A program made the translations under genes and the position numbers. DNA of 64,000 nt from Paenibacillus hexagrammi. GTDB lineage: Bacteria; Bacillota; Bacilli; Paenibacillales; NBRC-103111. Where the stretch lies: assembly GCF_021513275.1 (NCBI RefSeq), contig NZ_CP090978.1:5685247-5749246 (forward strand). Reading direction: 5' to 3'. Positions 17,537 through 25,968 of the stretch are shown here, one piece after another. The notes beneath the pieces were generated by a model. It was not told the origin of the DNA. It ran no database searches and saw only the letters and a list, made by a program, of their open reading frames with translations. Position 1 is the stretch's first letter. Every line of letters starts with the position of its first letter.

Positions 17537-18343
17537 TCATACCCTCTGATAGCAGCGAATATAGTCGATTACAAACTCAGTGGGATATTCAGGCTTTGCT
17601 GTTGATCCGCTCTCTTGCGGCGGGATCTCATATAGGTTCAGCATAAGCTGCATCGGGTACTGCGGAGATTGCTTAGAGCTATGGATGAGTTGGTTATCCA
17701 AATAAAATTCGACTCCATTCTCCGTCCAATCCACAGCGTACAGATGAAACTGGGTAGGGTCTATGGAAAAGGGCTTTTCGAAGAACTCATCTTGAATAGT
17801 GGGATCACCAAAAGGATGGATACCGAACCCTATGAGGCATCGATCCTCAGCAACATTCCAGCCTTTTAGCTCAAAAGGGCATATTTCAGCTGAACGATCA
17901 GGCTGATCCTCAAAGCCTATCATCCACAACGCACAGACATTATTGGGATTGCTTAATCCTTTGGCGCGAATTTCAAAATAACCGTACTGCTGAATAAATA
18001 GCTGTTCAGTTGCCTGCTCTTCGCGTACCCTACACTCTCCCGAGAAGTTATGCTGGCCCTGCTTGCTGCCTAAAGGACCGGAGAATACCCCCGTCTGAAG
18101 ATTGCTGACTTTAACCCCTCCATTAAACTCCGGGCACCATGGCTGCTGATCCGCCTTAATCTGTAAAATAAGCTCACTGTCCTGAATTCTGTAAGAAGCG
18201 CAGGAATTCTTCCTGCTGCTCCATTGCGGCAAATAGTACGGCAGCCATTTAGCACGGTCTAGCTCAACATCATTAAAATCATCATGAAATGTCACGATAT
18301 AGCCTGGTTTATCTAAATGATTTCTTGGGAAACTCTCTTCCAT
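17537..18343 (-). CDS. glycoside hydrolase family 16-like protein with altered catalytic motif
   Basis: 268 residues from the ATG at 18343; the upstream ATG lies inside the promoter. Beta-jelly-roll features of GH16: HDDFNDVELDRAKWLPYY at the start, YGYFEIRAKG, and at the end FYLDNQLIHSS, MQLMLNLYEI and DYIRCYQ. The usual E-I-D-x-x-E catalytic motif reads EICPFE here: both glutamates are kept, the central Asp is Cys. No signal peptide is seen, so it may be cytosolic. Whether it cleaves beta-glucans or only binds them is open. Confidence 0.82.
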   Translation of the reverse strand: MEESFPRNHLDKPGYIVTFHDDFNDVELDRAKWLPYYLPQWSSRKNSCASYRIQDSELILQIKADQQPWCPEFNGGVKVSNLQTGVFSGPLGSKQGQHNFSGECRVREEQATEQLFIQQYGYFEIRAKGLSNPNNVCALWMIGFEDQPDRSAEICPFELKGWNVAEDRCLIGFGIHPFGDPTIQDEFFEKPFSIDPTQFHLYAVDWTENGVEFYLDNQLIHSSKQSPQYPMQLMLNLYEIPPQESGSTAKPEYPTEFVIDYIRCYQRV

Positions 18344-18382
18344 CCTCACACAACCCCTATTTATCTGGAATTTATTGTATAT

Positions 18383-18410
18383 ATCATAACACATTCCCTC
18401 TCGAAAGCAA
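18383..18410 (-). promoter_or_regulatory. sigma-A-type promoter of the GH16-like gene
   Basis: TTGCTT (18405-18410) and TATGAT (18383-18388) on the minus strand, separated by 16 bp, lie about 40 bp before the chosen start at 18343. This supports the downstream start. Confidence 0.55.
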
Positions 18411-18525
18411 GAACATTTGTTCGTTATTCATTTATGAAAGCACGAATCATCAGTTCCTTTGAACTCAACCGAGTGCAGATGATATTTTGCTAGCGGCTTA
18501 CAATAAGAGCGAACAGCTCATCCGA

Positions 18526-19321
18526 TTATTTGCGTACCGACTCCCTATCGGCCAAGTATGTCGTCGGCACCTCGCCGGTCAGCTTTTTAAATATGCGATA
18601 AAAATAAGAAGGGTCCGCGTAGCCGACAAACTCGGCGATTTCCGTTACATTTAGCGCCGAATGCCGGAGCATATAGATCGCTGTTTTGACACGCAGTGCG
18701 TGTACATAATCACTGATCGTTTGTCCGGTCAGCCCGCGAAACAGGGTAGCCGTATAGTTGGGCGAACGCCCTACCGCGGCGCCGAGCTCCTCCTTCGTTA
18801 CCTGTTCGCGGTAATGGTCCTGCAGGTACTCTTTCATCTGAATCAGCAGCAGCTCCGTATGGCGCGTTCCCGCCCCTTGATCGCATTCCCTCTGCACGTG
18901 CACCAACACCTCTGCAAAAAGGGATTCACACATCACCTCATAGTAGGACTGCTTCTCCTGCCACTGGTCATGCATAGTGCGAAGCCTTTCCAGAATCAGT
19001 TCATATTTAGCGATCCTTCGGTATGTGATCTCGAGAGATGTAAGTATAGGCAGCGCTAAAAGTTTGCTGACGGGAGAGAAGCGGACAACATATTTTTCAT
19101 GCGTCATGGTAGGGACACTTTTCCCATAGTAAAGGGACATTTTTTGGAATCAGGAGCAACTGGCCTTTCTCAAGGACATATTTCCTCTCCTCTACCCAAT
19201 ACACACATTTGCCATAGCTAACCAATACAAGTGTCCATTGCTCATCCTGGCGTTCTTCCTCATACCAGGTGCTGCTTTTGTGATAGGCAAGCTCGCTAAT
19301 TTCCATAACAGTCGCATCCAT
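18526..19321 (-). CDS. AraC-family transcriptional regulator (frame broken)
   Basis: The N-terminal cupin-like part (from 19321, MDATVMEISELAYHKSSTWY) and the C-terminal part with two AraC helix-turn-helices (ELGAAVGRSPNYTATLFRG; VTEIAEFVGYADPSYFYRIF) lie in two frames that meet at an A6 run (T at 19140-19145). Removing one A gives LLLIPKMSLYYGKSVPTMTH, a smooth junction. About 265 residues when joined, the usual AraC length. Probably an effector-binding sugar-type regulator; it stands between the GH16-like gene and pyruvate kinase, either of which could be a target. Confidence 0.88.
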
Positions 19322-19430
19322 TCGTACTATATTCCATATATCATACTATATTTCATAGCCTCTGTTTACCATTCGTACTAAAATGAAGGCATATCAAATA
19401 TGAGCTTGCTTCGAAAGGAAGATCCGATTC

Positions 19431-20843
19431 ATGAGAAAGACGAAAATCATTTGCACCATGGGCCCTGCCTGTGATTCCGTACCTGTATTAAAAGAGCTAA
19501 TCACTTCCGGCATGAGCGTCGCCCGATTGAATATGGCGCACGGCGATCTGGACGAGCACCGCCGCAGAATTCGCAACATTCGACAAGCTGCGGAAGAGCT
19601 TCAAACAACAATTCCCATTCTAATGGACATTAAAGGACCGGAAATCCGCACAGGAGTCTTGGAAGAGTCGGCCTACGATTTAGAAAAAGATCAGACCTTC
19701 GTATTGACGACCCGCCAGATTGCCGGCAACGGCGGCTGTGTATCTGTGAACTACCCGGAGCTGCCCAATGACGTATATCCGGGAGCTATGATCCTGATCG
19801 ACGACGGGACGATCGAGCTTCGTGTTGAAAGTGTCAGCGGTACGGAGATCACTTGTAAGGTGATCAGCGGCGGAACGCTGAAATCCCGCAAAGGCGTCAA
19901 CCTGCCGGGTATCCGCACCTCTCTGCCGGGCGTAACCGAGCGCGATATCATGCATCTGGAATTCGGCGTACAAGAGAATATCAGTATCGTCGCGATGTCT
20001 TTCGTCCGCAATGGAGACGATGTACGCGCAGTTCGCGAAATTCTGGAGAAACACGGCGCGGGGCGCACCCCGATTATTTCCAAAATCGAGAACGAAGAAG
20101 GCATGCTGAACTTCGACGGTATTCTGGAAGCCTCCGACGGCATTATGGTTGCACGTGGAGATCTGGGCGTTGAAATCGCTACGGAAGAAGTTCCGATTGC
20201 ACAAAAAGAAATGATCCGCGCCTGCAACCGCGCGGGCAAGCCTGTTATCACAGCGACGCAGATGCTGGATTCGATGCAGCGCAACCCGCGTCCGACGCGC
20301 GCGGAAGTGAGCGATGTCGCGAACGCCGTGCTAGACGGCAGCGACGTGGTGATGCTTTCCGGAGAAACGGCCGCAGGCAAGTATCCGGTAGAGTCGGTGA
20401 AGACGATGGCGGCGATCGCCGAGCGCATCGAGAAGTCCCAGGAAGGCGAGCGTTCCCTCGGCTCCGCCTCTGATTGCACAGATGACGTCACAGAAGTCAT
20501 CTGTGAAGCGGTCGTATCCGCCGCGCAGCGCCTGCAGGCGGCAGCCATTCTAGCGCCGACGGAGAGCGGCTTCACGGCGAGAATGATCGCCAAGTACAAG
20601 CCTTCGGCGCCGATTCTGGCGATTACCTTTAACGAGCATGCGATTAATCAGCTCAGCATGGTTCGCGGTGTAATCCCGATTCGCGGCGAGCAGCACGAGT
20701 CCACGGATTTGATCATCCGCTCAGCCATCCAGCAAGCGGAGAAGCTCGGGTACGTGAAGTCCGGCGATCTGACCATCGTGTCCGCGGGCATTCCGATCGG
20801 CAAATCCGGCACGACGAACCTCTTGAAAGTGGAGCAAGTCTAA
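19431..20843 (+). CDS. pyk: pyruvate kinase
   Basis: 470 residues. Glycolytic enzyme: phosphoenolpyruvate + ADP to pyruvate + ATP. Starts MRKTKIICTMGPACDS; the catalytic region shows MDIKGPEIRTG, the substrate/metal motif IISKIENEEGMLNFD, and ITATQMLDSMQ followed by ATP-site residues PTRAEVSDVANAVLDGSD. It lacks the extra C-terminal phosphohistidine-like domain of the main Bacillus enzyme (about 585 residues), so it may be a second pyruvate kinase. RBS AAAGGAAG. Followed by its own terminator. Confidence 0.97.
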   Translation: MRKTKIICTMGPACDSVPVLKELITSGMSVARLNMAHGDLDEHRRRIRNIRQAAEELQTTIPILMDIKGPEIRTGVLEESAYDLEKDQTFVLTTRQIAGNGGCVSVNYPELPNDVYPGAMILIDDGTIELRVESVSGTEITCKVISGGTLKSRKGVNLPGIRTSLPGVTERDIMHLEFGVQENISIVAMSFVRNGDDVRAVREILEKHGAGRTPIISKIENEEGMLNFDGILEASDGIMVARGDLGVEIATEEVPIAQKEMIRACNRAGKPVITATQMLDSMQRNPRPTRAEVSDVANAVLDGSDVVMLSGETAAGKYPVESVKTMAAIAERIEKSQEGERSLGSASDCTDDVTEVICEAVVSAAQRLQAAAILAPTESGFTARMIAKYKPSAPILAITFNEHAINQLSMVRGVIPIRGEQHESTDLIIRSAIQQAEKLGYVKSGDLTIVSAGIPIGKSGTTNLLKVEQV

Positions 20844-20866
20844 TATACAGCGAAGCAAATATGAAT

Positions 20867-20903
20867 AAGGCACTGATTCCTGCTCCGGAATCAGTGCCTT
20901 TTC
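20867..20903 (+). terminator. Rho-independent terminator of pyk
   Basis: AAGGCACTGATTCC and GGAATCAGTGCCTT form a perfect 14-bp stem with a six-base loop, followed by TTC. The next 220 bp to 21124 hold no complete gene; a short open stretch on the plus strand (about 20935-21033, ending SSVTMLLVEN) may be the tail of a lost gene. Confidence 0.85.
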
Positions 20904-21124
20904 ATGTTGTCATGTATACAGAAGAATGATAAGTACCCGTTAGTCGATCCGAGCTCTTCGATTGCACTGCGAACGGCGGATTATCCGATGCCGCGCCCGG
21001 ACAGCTCGGTGACGATGCTTCTGGTTGAAAACTGACGTGAGCAGGATACATCGCCTTATTCGTCTGTTCTCAGCCAGCACTCGTCAATCAACAATGAGCA
21101 GGAGAACTTCCCGTTCTCACTGCC

Positions 21125-21943
21125 TTACGCAGCAGTCTTCTGTCTAAGCAAATGACCCATTGCATTGATTTCCCCGCCCACGATAATAAGCAGCGCTGAG
21201 ATATAGAACCATGTCATGAGCACAATGACTCCCCCGAGACTCCCGTACGTAGCGCTATAATTCGCAAAGCTATTCACATAGTACGAAAAGCCCAGCGAAG
21301 TGAGCTGCCAGCCTGCTGCCGCGAACAAAGCGCCTGGAAGCACGCTTTTGCAGGTTAGGCACGTGTTAGGAGCTATGTAGTAGATGCCCAGGAACACCAT
21401 GAACAGGATGACAAAGTTAATCACCCAGCGAAAGATGTTCCACTTCTCGATTTGCGCCAAAGGAAGATGGAAATGCATCTGCATCCAGTCGCCGATCCAA
21501 TGCCCGAATACGCTGAGCAGCAGCGCAGAGGCGATGACGATGAGCATACCGATGGTGAGCATCACCGCCAGAAAGCGGGAATGAATGAAGCTCCTTCGTT
21601 CAGGCAGACCGTAGGCTTTATTCACAGCCAGTACAATGGCATTCATCGCAGCACTAGCACTAACCAAGGAGAAGACAAGCCCGAAGGAAAGCGTCCCTCC
21701 CCGTTTAACCTCAAGAAGGTTCACAATGTTAGCCTCCATCCCTTTGGCTACTTCGCCGGGAATGTACTCTTTGAGCAGTGTTATCACATCTGTAGACTGA
21801 ATCGGCAAGTAGCCGAACAAGCTCATGATGAAGAGGAGGAACGGGAAAACCGACAGCAAAAAGTAGTATGCACACTGCGCGGCAAGTCCCAGTGCATCAT
21901 CTTGCTCGAATTGCCTCCATAACTCTTTGAAGTAGGTGAACAT
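21125..21943 (-). CDS. YihY/BrkB-family inner membrane protein
   Basis: 272 residues. Starts LWRQFEQDDALGLAAQCAYY, the typical YihY entry helix, with FPFLLFIMSLFGYLP and the C-terminal SFSYYVNSFANYSATYGSLG and VLMTWFYISALLIIVGGE signatures. About six membrane helices. The family was once annotated as ribonuclease BN in error; its true role is not settled (transport or envelope). Monocistronic. Confidence 0.93.
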   Translation of the reverse strand: MFTYFKELWRQFEQDDALGLAAQCAYYFLLSVFPFLLFIMSLFGYLPIQSTDVITLLKEYIPGEVAKGMEANIVNLLEVKRGGTLSFGLVFSLVSASAAMNAIVLAVNKAYGLPERRSFIHSRFLAVMLTIGMLIVIASALLLSVFGHWIGDWMQMHFHLPLAQIEKWNIFRWVINFVILFMVFLGIYYIAPNTCLTCKSVLPGALFAAAGWQLTSLGFSYYVNSFANYSATYGSLGGVIVLMTWFYISALLIIVGGEINAMGHLLRQKTAA

Positions 21944-22078
21944 AGCAGGATTCCTTTCAAGAAAGCATAGCGTTTCTTAGTATATGTCAACAGGACCACC
22001 CCCATTCATCACCTGAGGTAGGCTCCTTACATATAGTGATAGCAAATATCTGTGATCCCGCCATAAAGGAGACTTACG

Positions 22079-22471
22079 ATGAATTACCCTGCTCCTGTTT
22101 ATTACTACCCATTTCCCATGGGTGTCATGGAAACGCCCTTATACGGGTATTACCCGCTCTATGCCGATTGGAGGGACTTCCCGCCTATCAACACGGCAAC
22201 ATTGAATCAATCTGTAGCCGCTTATCCTAAGCTCATGAAGGATGCTTCTATGCTGCTGTCCAAGCTGCATGACCCCCATACGGCCCAGCAGCTCATGTCA
22301 GCCGCCCAGTCAGGTAATCATCAAGAGGTTGACCGTATTGTTGCCTCGTTTGGCTGTAACTGCTCCATTGCAACTACATTTTCGCCAAGCAGTGTGAAGT
22401 TTACACTCAACCCTCATACGGCCGGCATACCATGCTGCGAACTGAGTATGTCCTTGAAATGGGGAAAATAA
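22079..22471 (+). CDS. small hypothetical protein, Tyr/Pro-rich N terminus
   Basis: 130 residues with RBS AAAGGAG nine bases before the ATG. The start NYPAPVYYYPFPMGVMET is rich in Tyr and Pro; residues 45-85 form an amphipathic helix (SAAYPKLMKDASMLLSKLHD) followed by QQLMSAAQSGNHQEVDRIV, then SFGCNCS and PCCELSMSLKWGK with four cysteines. No signal peptide. Composition recalls small spore or coat proteins of Bacillales, but this is only a resemblance. Not recognised. Confidence 0.7.
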   Translation: MNYPAPVYYYPFPMGVMETPLYGYYPLYADWRDFPPINTATLNQSVAAYPKLMKDASMLLSKLHDPHTAQQLMSAAQSGNHQEVDRIVASFGCNCSIATTFSPSSVKFTLNPHTAGIPCCELSMSLKWGK

Positions 22472-22481
22472 TTTTTTGCTG

Positions 22482-23222
22482 CTAACGAATCGTTGCCACA
22501 GCATCATCTATGCGCCAGCCCTGACCTTCGATGTATGTCACATGTACGTCCGCTTGCTCAGGGTCCGCATCTCCAACCGGCACGGAAAAGCGGTACTCCT
22601 TTTGGCTGCCGTCGTCTTGTACCAGCGCCGCTTTCGCTTGTCCCCAAGCCATAAGACTGCCTCCGTCGGCATTAGGCTGCGCCAGCTTCCCGTCGATCTC
22701 GACAATGCCTCCCCAGGAGGTCTGCGCCTGCCAGTAGGCCTCTGCGCTTTTCGGAGTAAATACCTCCTGCAAGTAGGCCAGATATTTGGCCTTGGTGTCC
22801 AAGTCCTTCCCCATCCACCGATAGTCCGAGCCTTCTACCGAAAAAGTTTCAATAGGTCCTCCATCAGAAGCGGCTTCGCCCCCGCTAGCTGCATGCCAAT
22901 AATGGCGCTGAGCGGCTGCAGCCAGCTGAACCGCTTTCGCTTCATTCATATCCTCCAGCTTTGCGAAAGGCTTGGTTTCAATGATGACGGTTTGGTTCGC
23001 CTCATCCCAGGTCACCGAAGCTCCAAGAGCCTCCGCTATACCTCTGGCCGGCACCATCGTGCTGCCGTCAATGATTTGTGCGGGCACCTCCGTATGCAGC
23101 TCCTTGCCATCCACGATAAGCTTCAGCGCCTTTGGCGCGGCGTAAGCAGCCGTTGTTAACACGAGCGAGCCCACTACAGCTCCACAGACAAACGACTTCA
23201 CATTTATCGACCACATATTCAA
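22482..23222 (-). CDS. secreted stalk-domain (copper-amine-oxidase N-like) protein
   Basis: 246 residues. Signal peptide (VCGAVVGSLVLTTAAYA) followed by the stalk domain common in Paenibacillus: LIVDGKELHTEVPAQIIDGS and MVPARGIAEALGASVTWDE. Residues 110-246 form a second domain with a lysine/tyrosine-rich core (WMGKDLDTKAKYLAYLQEVF) that I do not recognise; it ends GQGWRIDDAVATIR, which resembles DL-endopeptidase inhibitor or IseA-like layouts only loosely. Exported, probably wall-associated; function unknown. Confidence 0.85.
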   Translation of the reverse strand: MNMWSINVKSFVCGAVVGSLVLTTAAYAAPKALKLIVDGKELHTEVPAQIIDGSTMVPARGIAEALGASVTWDEANQTVIIETKPFAKLEDMNEAKAVQLAAAAQRHYWHAASGGEAASDGGPIETFSVEGSDYRWMGKDLDTKAKYLAYLQEVFTPKSAEAYWQAQTSWGGIVEIDGKLAQPNADGGSLMAWGQAKAALVQDDGSQKEYRFSVPVGDADPEQADVHVTYIEGQGWRIDDAVATIR

Positions 23223-23683
23223 CTCACTCCTTCAGCTATAGTGACTTTGTTTGTTTAACGTCAGCAAATGGAAAAATGTTGCAACACCTACGCGGCCGAC
23301 GAGTTCCGGTCATTCCCCTGTGTTTACATATGCACATAAATCCCCCTCTTCATCGCTTCAAGCTTCGTCATCATAGGTCCCGGGAACCTTTTTTCTCACC
23401 TTGAATAAGTCCATGATACTAATCACTCAGGCGAATTACTGCGAACCTTGTCATATTGTGAAGAATGTGTTTACACACTTTTATCGGATAATCCCAGCTG
23501 TGGATATTTAGGATTGTGGATATGTTGATAGTCTGCTTTAAAGTTATGCACATCAGGACTTTTTACCGTGTGGACATTGTGAATAATTTTGTGGATAAAG
23601 GGGCGCATTTGCAGCAAGCTGCTCTCAACTGAATCCGCCGGATATGTTACTATAGAAGTAGTTTTAGGCAAGGAGAGATGGAT
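23223..23683. other. 460-bp intergenic region with a DnaA-box cluster
   Basis: No gene is seen. The right half (23499-23598) carries a perfect TTATCCACA on the minus strand (23590-23598), a consensus TTATGCACA on the plus strand (23544-23552), two one-mismatch boxes (TGTGGATAT at 23499-23507 and 23515-23523) and a weaker TGTGGACAT (23569-23577). Five DnaA-type sites in 100 bp is far above chance. It could be a DnaA titration or control cluster, or an operator for the AraC gene downstream. The left half shows nothing clear. Confidence 0.6.
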
Positions 23684-24483
23684 ATGAACTTAGAAGCCCC
23701 CATGCCGAGTATGGGAATCCTGCACCTGCAGGAGGGATCCAAAAAGTTTCAACTGACCCGGCATCTTCCCCTGGAAGACTTGGCGTTCTTTATCAAACAT
23801 TTCTGGATCGTAAGCTGGGACTTAACCGGACAACCTCCCCACCCTCAGCATGTCGTTCCCAACCCTTGTGTGAACCTTGTCATCGAAAACAATCGTTCAG
23901 CTTGCTTCGGTCCCAGCACCTCGAAATTTACTTATTTGGTCGAAGGCGCCGGTTGTGTATTTGGCGTAAAATTCAAGCCCGGGGGTTTTATCCCTTTATA
24001 CAGCGCCCCGTTTCGCAGCTCATCAGCCATCCCCTGGACCCTGTTGAGATTCTTGGAATTGGAACAACTCAAATCGAACGCGAGATCCTCTCACGAAGCC
24101 ATGCATCAGACATGGTCTCTTTGATGGAGCATTACATGCTCCCCAGACTGCCGAAACAGGACGACAACGTTACCTTCATCAATCAAATCGTCGACCTTAT
24201 CGCCGAAGACCGCGAGCTAACGAAAGTGGATGATATCTGCAGGCATGTACGAATCCATAAAAGAACGCTGCAGCGTCTGTTCGATCAATATGTGGGCGTT
24301 AGCCCCAAATGGGTTATCAAGCTATCCCGGCTGCGGAATGCCGCGGATACGCTCGATATGGGCGGAACGCCCGACTGGGTGAGGCTGTCCATGGATCTCG
24401 GGTACCATGATCAGTCACATTTCATCAAGGACTTCAAGTCCGTTATCGGCAAAACGCCCGACGAATATGCCCGCAGTATCTAA
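23684..24483 (+). CDS. AraC-family regulator with DUF6597-like N terminus (frame broken)
   Basis: The N-terminal part (MNLEAPMPSMGILHLQEGSK; then HVVPNPCVNLVIENN and GVKFKPGGFIPLY) and the C-terminal helix-turn-helix part (VDDICRHVRIHKRTLQRLFD; SMDLGYHDQSHFIKDFKSVI) lie in different frames that meet at a C4 run (24006-24009). One more C gives YSAPVSQLISHPLDPVEILG, a clean junction. About 266 residues joined. The ATG at 23684 has GGAGAG at the better distance. Followed 34 bp later by a Rieske-type gene, probably in one transcript. Confidence 0.87.
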
Positions 24484-24517
24484 CACCTTCATCTCACGGA
24501 AAAAAGGAGTGCAACGC

Positions 24518-24808
24518 ATGAAAGAAATTGCTTTAGGCCCATTAACGGAGTGGACGCAATTCCCGGTAGAAGTCGAAGTTGAACAGAAGCCGTATTTTCT
24601 TGTTAAGGAAAACGACAAATACGAGCTATTCTCGAGGAAATGTCCCCATGCCGGTGACATCGTAGAGCTTGAGGATGGAGAATTCGTCTGTCCTATGCAC
24701 GGCTGGACATTTGAAGCTCATACCGGGCGATGTCATAACGTTCCCAGCGCTGCTCTTAAGAACTATGAGGTAATTGAACGAAACGGACACTTATTTGTAC
24801 AGATTTAG
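24518..24808 (+). CDS. Rieske [2Fe-2S] ferredoxin-like protein
   Basis: 96 residues; AAAGGAG eight bases upstream of the ATG at 24518. The cluster ligands are Cys and His in RKCPHAGD and in FVCPMHGWTFEAHTGRC: C-x-H, 16-17 residues, then C-x-x-H, as in the ferredoxin subunits of nitrite reductases and ring-hydroxylating dioxygenases. A small cytosolic electron carrier; no oxygenase or reductase partner is nearby, so its job is open. Confidence 0.93.
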   Translation: MKEIALGPLTEWTQFPVEVEVEQKPYFLVKENDKYELFSRKCPHAGDIVELEDGEFVCPMHGWTFEAHTGRCHNVPSAALKNYEVIERNGHLFVQI

Positions 24809-24837
24809 AACAGCAGCCGCGTCTGGCTGCAGCACGA

Positions 24838-24884
24838 AAAGACTGTGGGGAACCCCAAACGGATCCCAACAGTCCTTTTTTTGC
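24838..24884 (+). terminator. Rho-independent terminator of the Rieske gene
   Basis: AAAAGACTGT and ACAGTCCTTTTTTT flank an inner GGGGAACCCC-type stem; a T-run follows. Confidence 0.75.
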
Positions 24885-24938
24885 GCTTATGGTCGTAAAA
24901 TTTTTTACATCATCGTCGAAATTAGCCACATACGGCTC

Positions 24939-25377
24939 CTAGCCGCATTCGAGCCGTTTTTTGATTTTCCTAAGATCCTTGTTGTTTGCCCTGCGCATCA
25001 TCATCGACATGAAGGGAGCAAAGAAAAAGAAAAACCCGGTGGGGGTTACCCCGATTCCTAAGTGTCATTAGGGTTGTACGATCATTGATGGCTTCCCAGG
25101 AATACGTCGTTTCCATCGGAAACGGACCGTCCGCCGTTCTCATGACCATTCGTCTCTGGGGCTTAAATTCGGCAACCTCATACACATATGAGAGCTGCCT
25201 GCCTAAAAATTTCGCTTTAAAAGCGATCCTCGAACCAACCTGCAGGGGTCTGTCCGTTAACCACTCTACCGAATCGATATTCACATACCATTCTGGAGCA
25301 TGGTCTGGGTTCGCTGCATAGTCGGCAACTTTACCGCAGGGACAGTATAGGATGATCTCTGTTTGAACGTCTACCAC
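24939..25377 (-). CDS. SRPBCC-family (START-like) protein (frame broken near the C terminus)
   Basis: About 145 residues from a GTG at 25377, which has AGGGG seven bases upstream and starts VDVQTEIILYCP like its family. Motifs: ADYAANPDHAPEWYVNIDSV, RIAFKAKFLGRQLSYVYEV, TTYSWEAINDRTTLMTLRNR. The frame ends too early because of an extra base in a C5 run (25041-25045); read with four C it continues GNPTGFFFFF, APFMSMMMRRANNKDLRK to a stop at 24939. A cytosolic ligand-binding fold, divergent from the ArsR regulator at 25621, a pairing common for this family. Confidence 0.85.
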
Positions 25378-25620
25378 TGCTTGGCCCCTTTTCTCCATGA
25401 ATTCAATAGTAGATATCATAGCCATGTTTTTCGTTTTTATCAATGGATTCTGAATGATCTGAATGATCCAGAGCTCTGGCTGCGCTGTGCACTCTGACCG
25501 CCTGCACCGGGTTTGGAGGACCTCGCCCTGCCGCACTGCCATTTGGCAGCATTAAGGTAGCGCAGTTCCTTTAAAAATGACCGCTAAACTGGTATATTTT
25601 GAAGGAAGGAGTGCGGTGCA

Positions 25621-25956
25621 ATGGGGATGAAAACAACAACATGGAACGCACTCGCCGAGCCCAACCGCTTGCACATCGTCGAGCTTTTGCGCGAAGGACC
25701 TCTTACCGTAGGCGAAATCACAGAACGTCTTGGGCTGAATCAGCCTCAAGCCTCCAAACACCTTCGCGTGCTTAGCGAAGCCGGACTCGTCGAGGTACAC
25801 CCAAGCGCCAACCGGCGCATCTATACACCCAGATCGGAGCCTTTTATCGAAATGGGTGAATGGTTGGAGTCATACCGCCGCCTATGGGAAGAACGCTTCG
25901 ATCAATTGGACGATTATCTGAAGGAAATGATGGACAAAGAGAAAGACCCCGTCTAG
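25621..25956 (+). CDS. ArsR-family winged-helix regulator
   Basis: 111 residues. Winged helix: WNALAEPNRLHIVELLREG, LTVGEITERLGLNQPQASKH (recognition helix), LRVLSEAGLVEVHPSANRR. No metal-binding cysteines, so it is of the ArsR/SRPBCC-linked type rather than a metal sensor. Divergent from the SRPBCC gene 240 bp away and likely regulates it. RBS AAGGAG upstream. Its stop lies in a terminator hairpin. Confidence 0.93.
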   Translation: MGMKTTTWNALAEPNRLHIVELLREGPLTVGEITERLGLNQPQASKHLRVLSEAGLVEVHPSANRRIYTPRSEPFIEMGEWLESYRRLWEERFDQLDDYLKEMMDKEKDPV

Positions 25957-25968
25957 GGGTCTTTCTCT
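25938..25968. terminator. bidirectional terminator between arsR-like gene and chitinase
   Basis: AGAGAAAGACCCC and GGGGTCTTTCTCT form a perfect 13-bp stem with a five-base loop overlapping both stops. Confidence 0.85.

Noticed and set aside
23499-23598. Chromosomal origin of replication
   Set aside because: Boxes are present but there is no dnaA/dnaN neighbourhood and no obvious AT-rich unwinding element beside them; kept only as a DnaA-box cluster.
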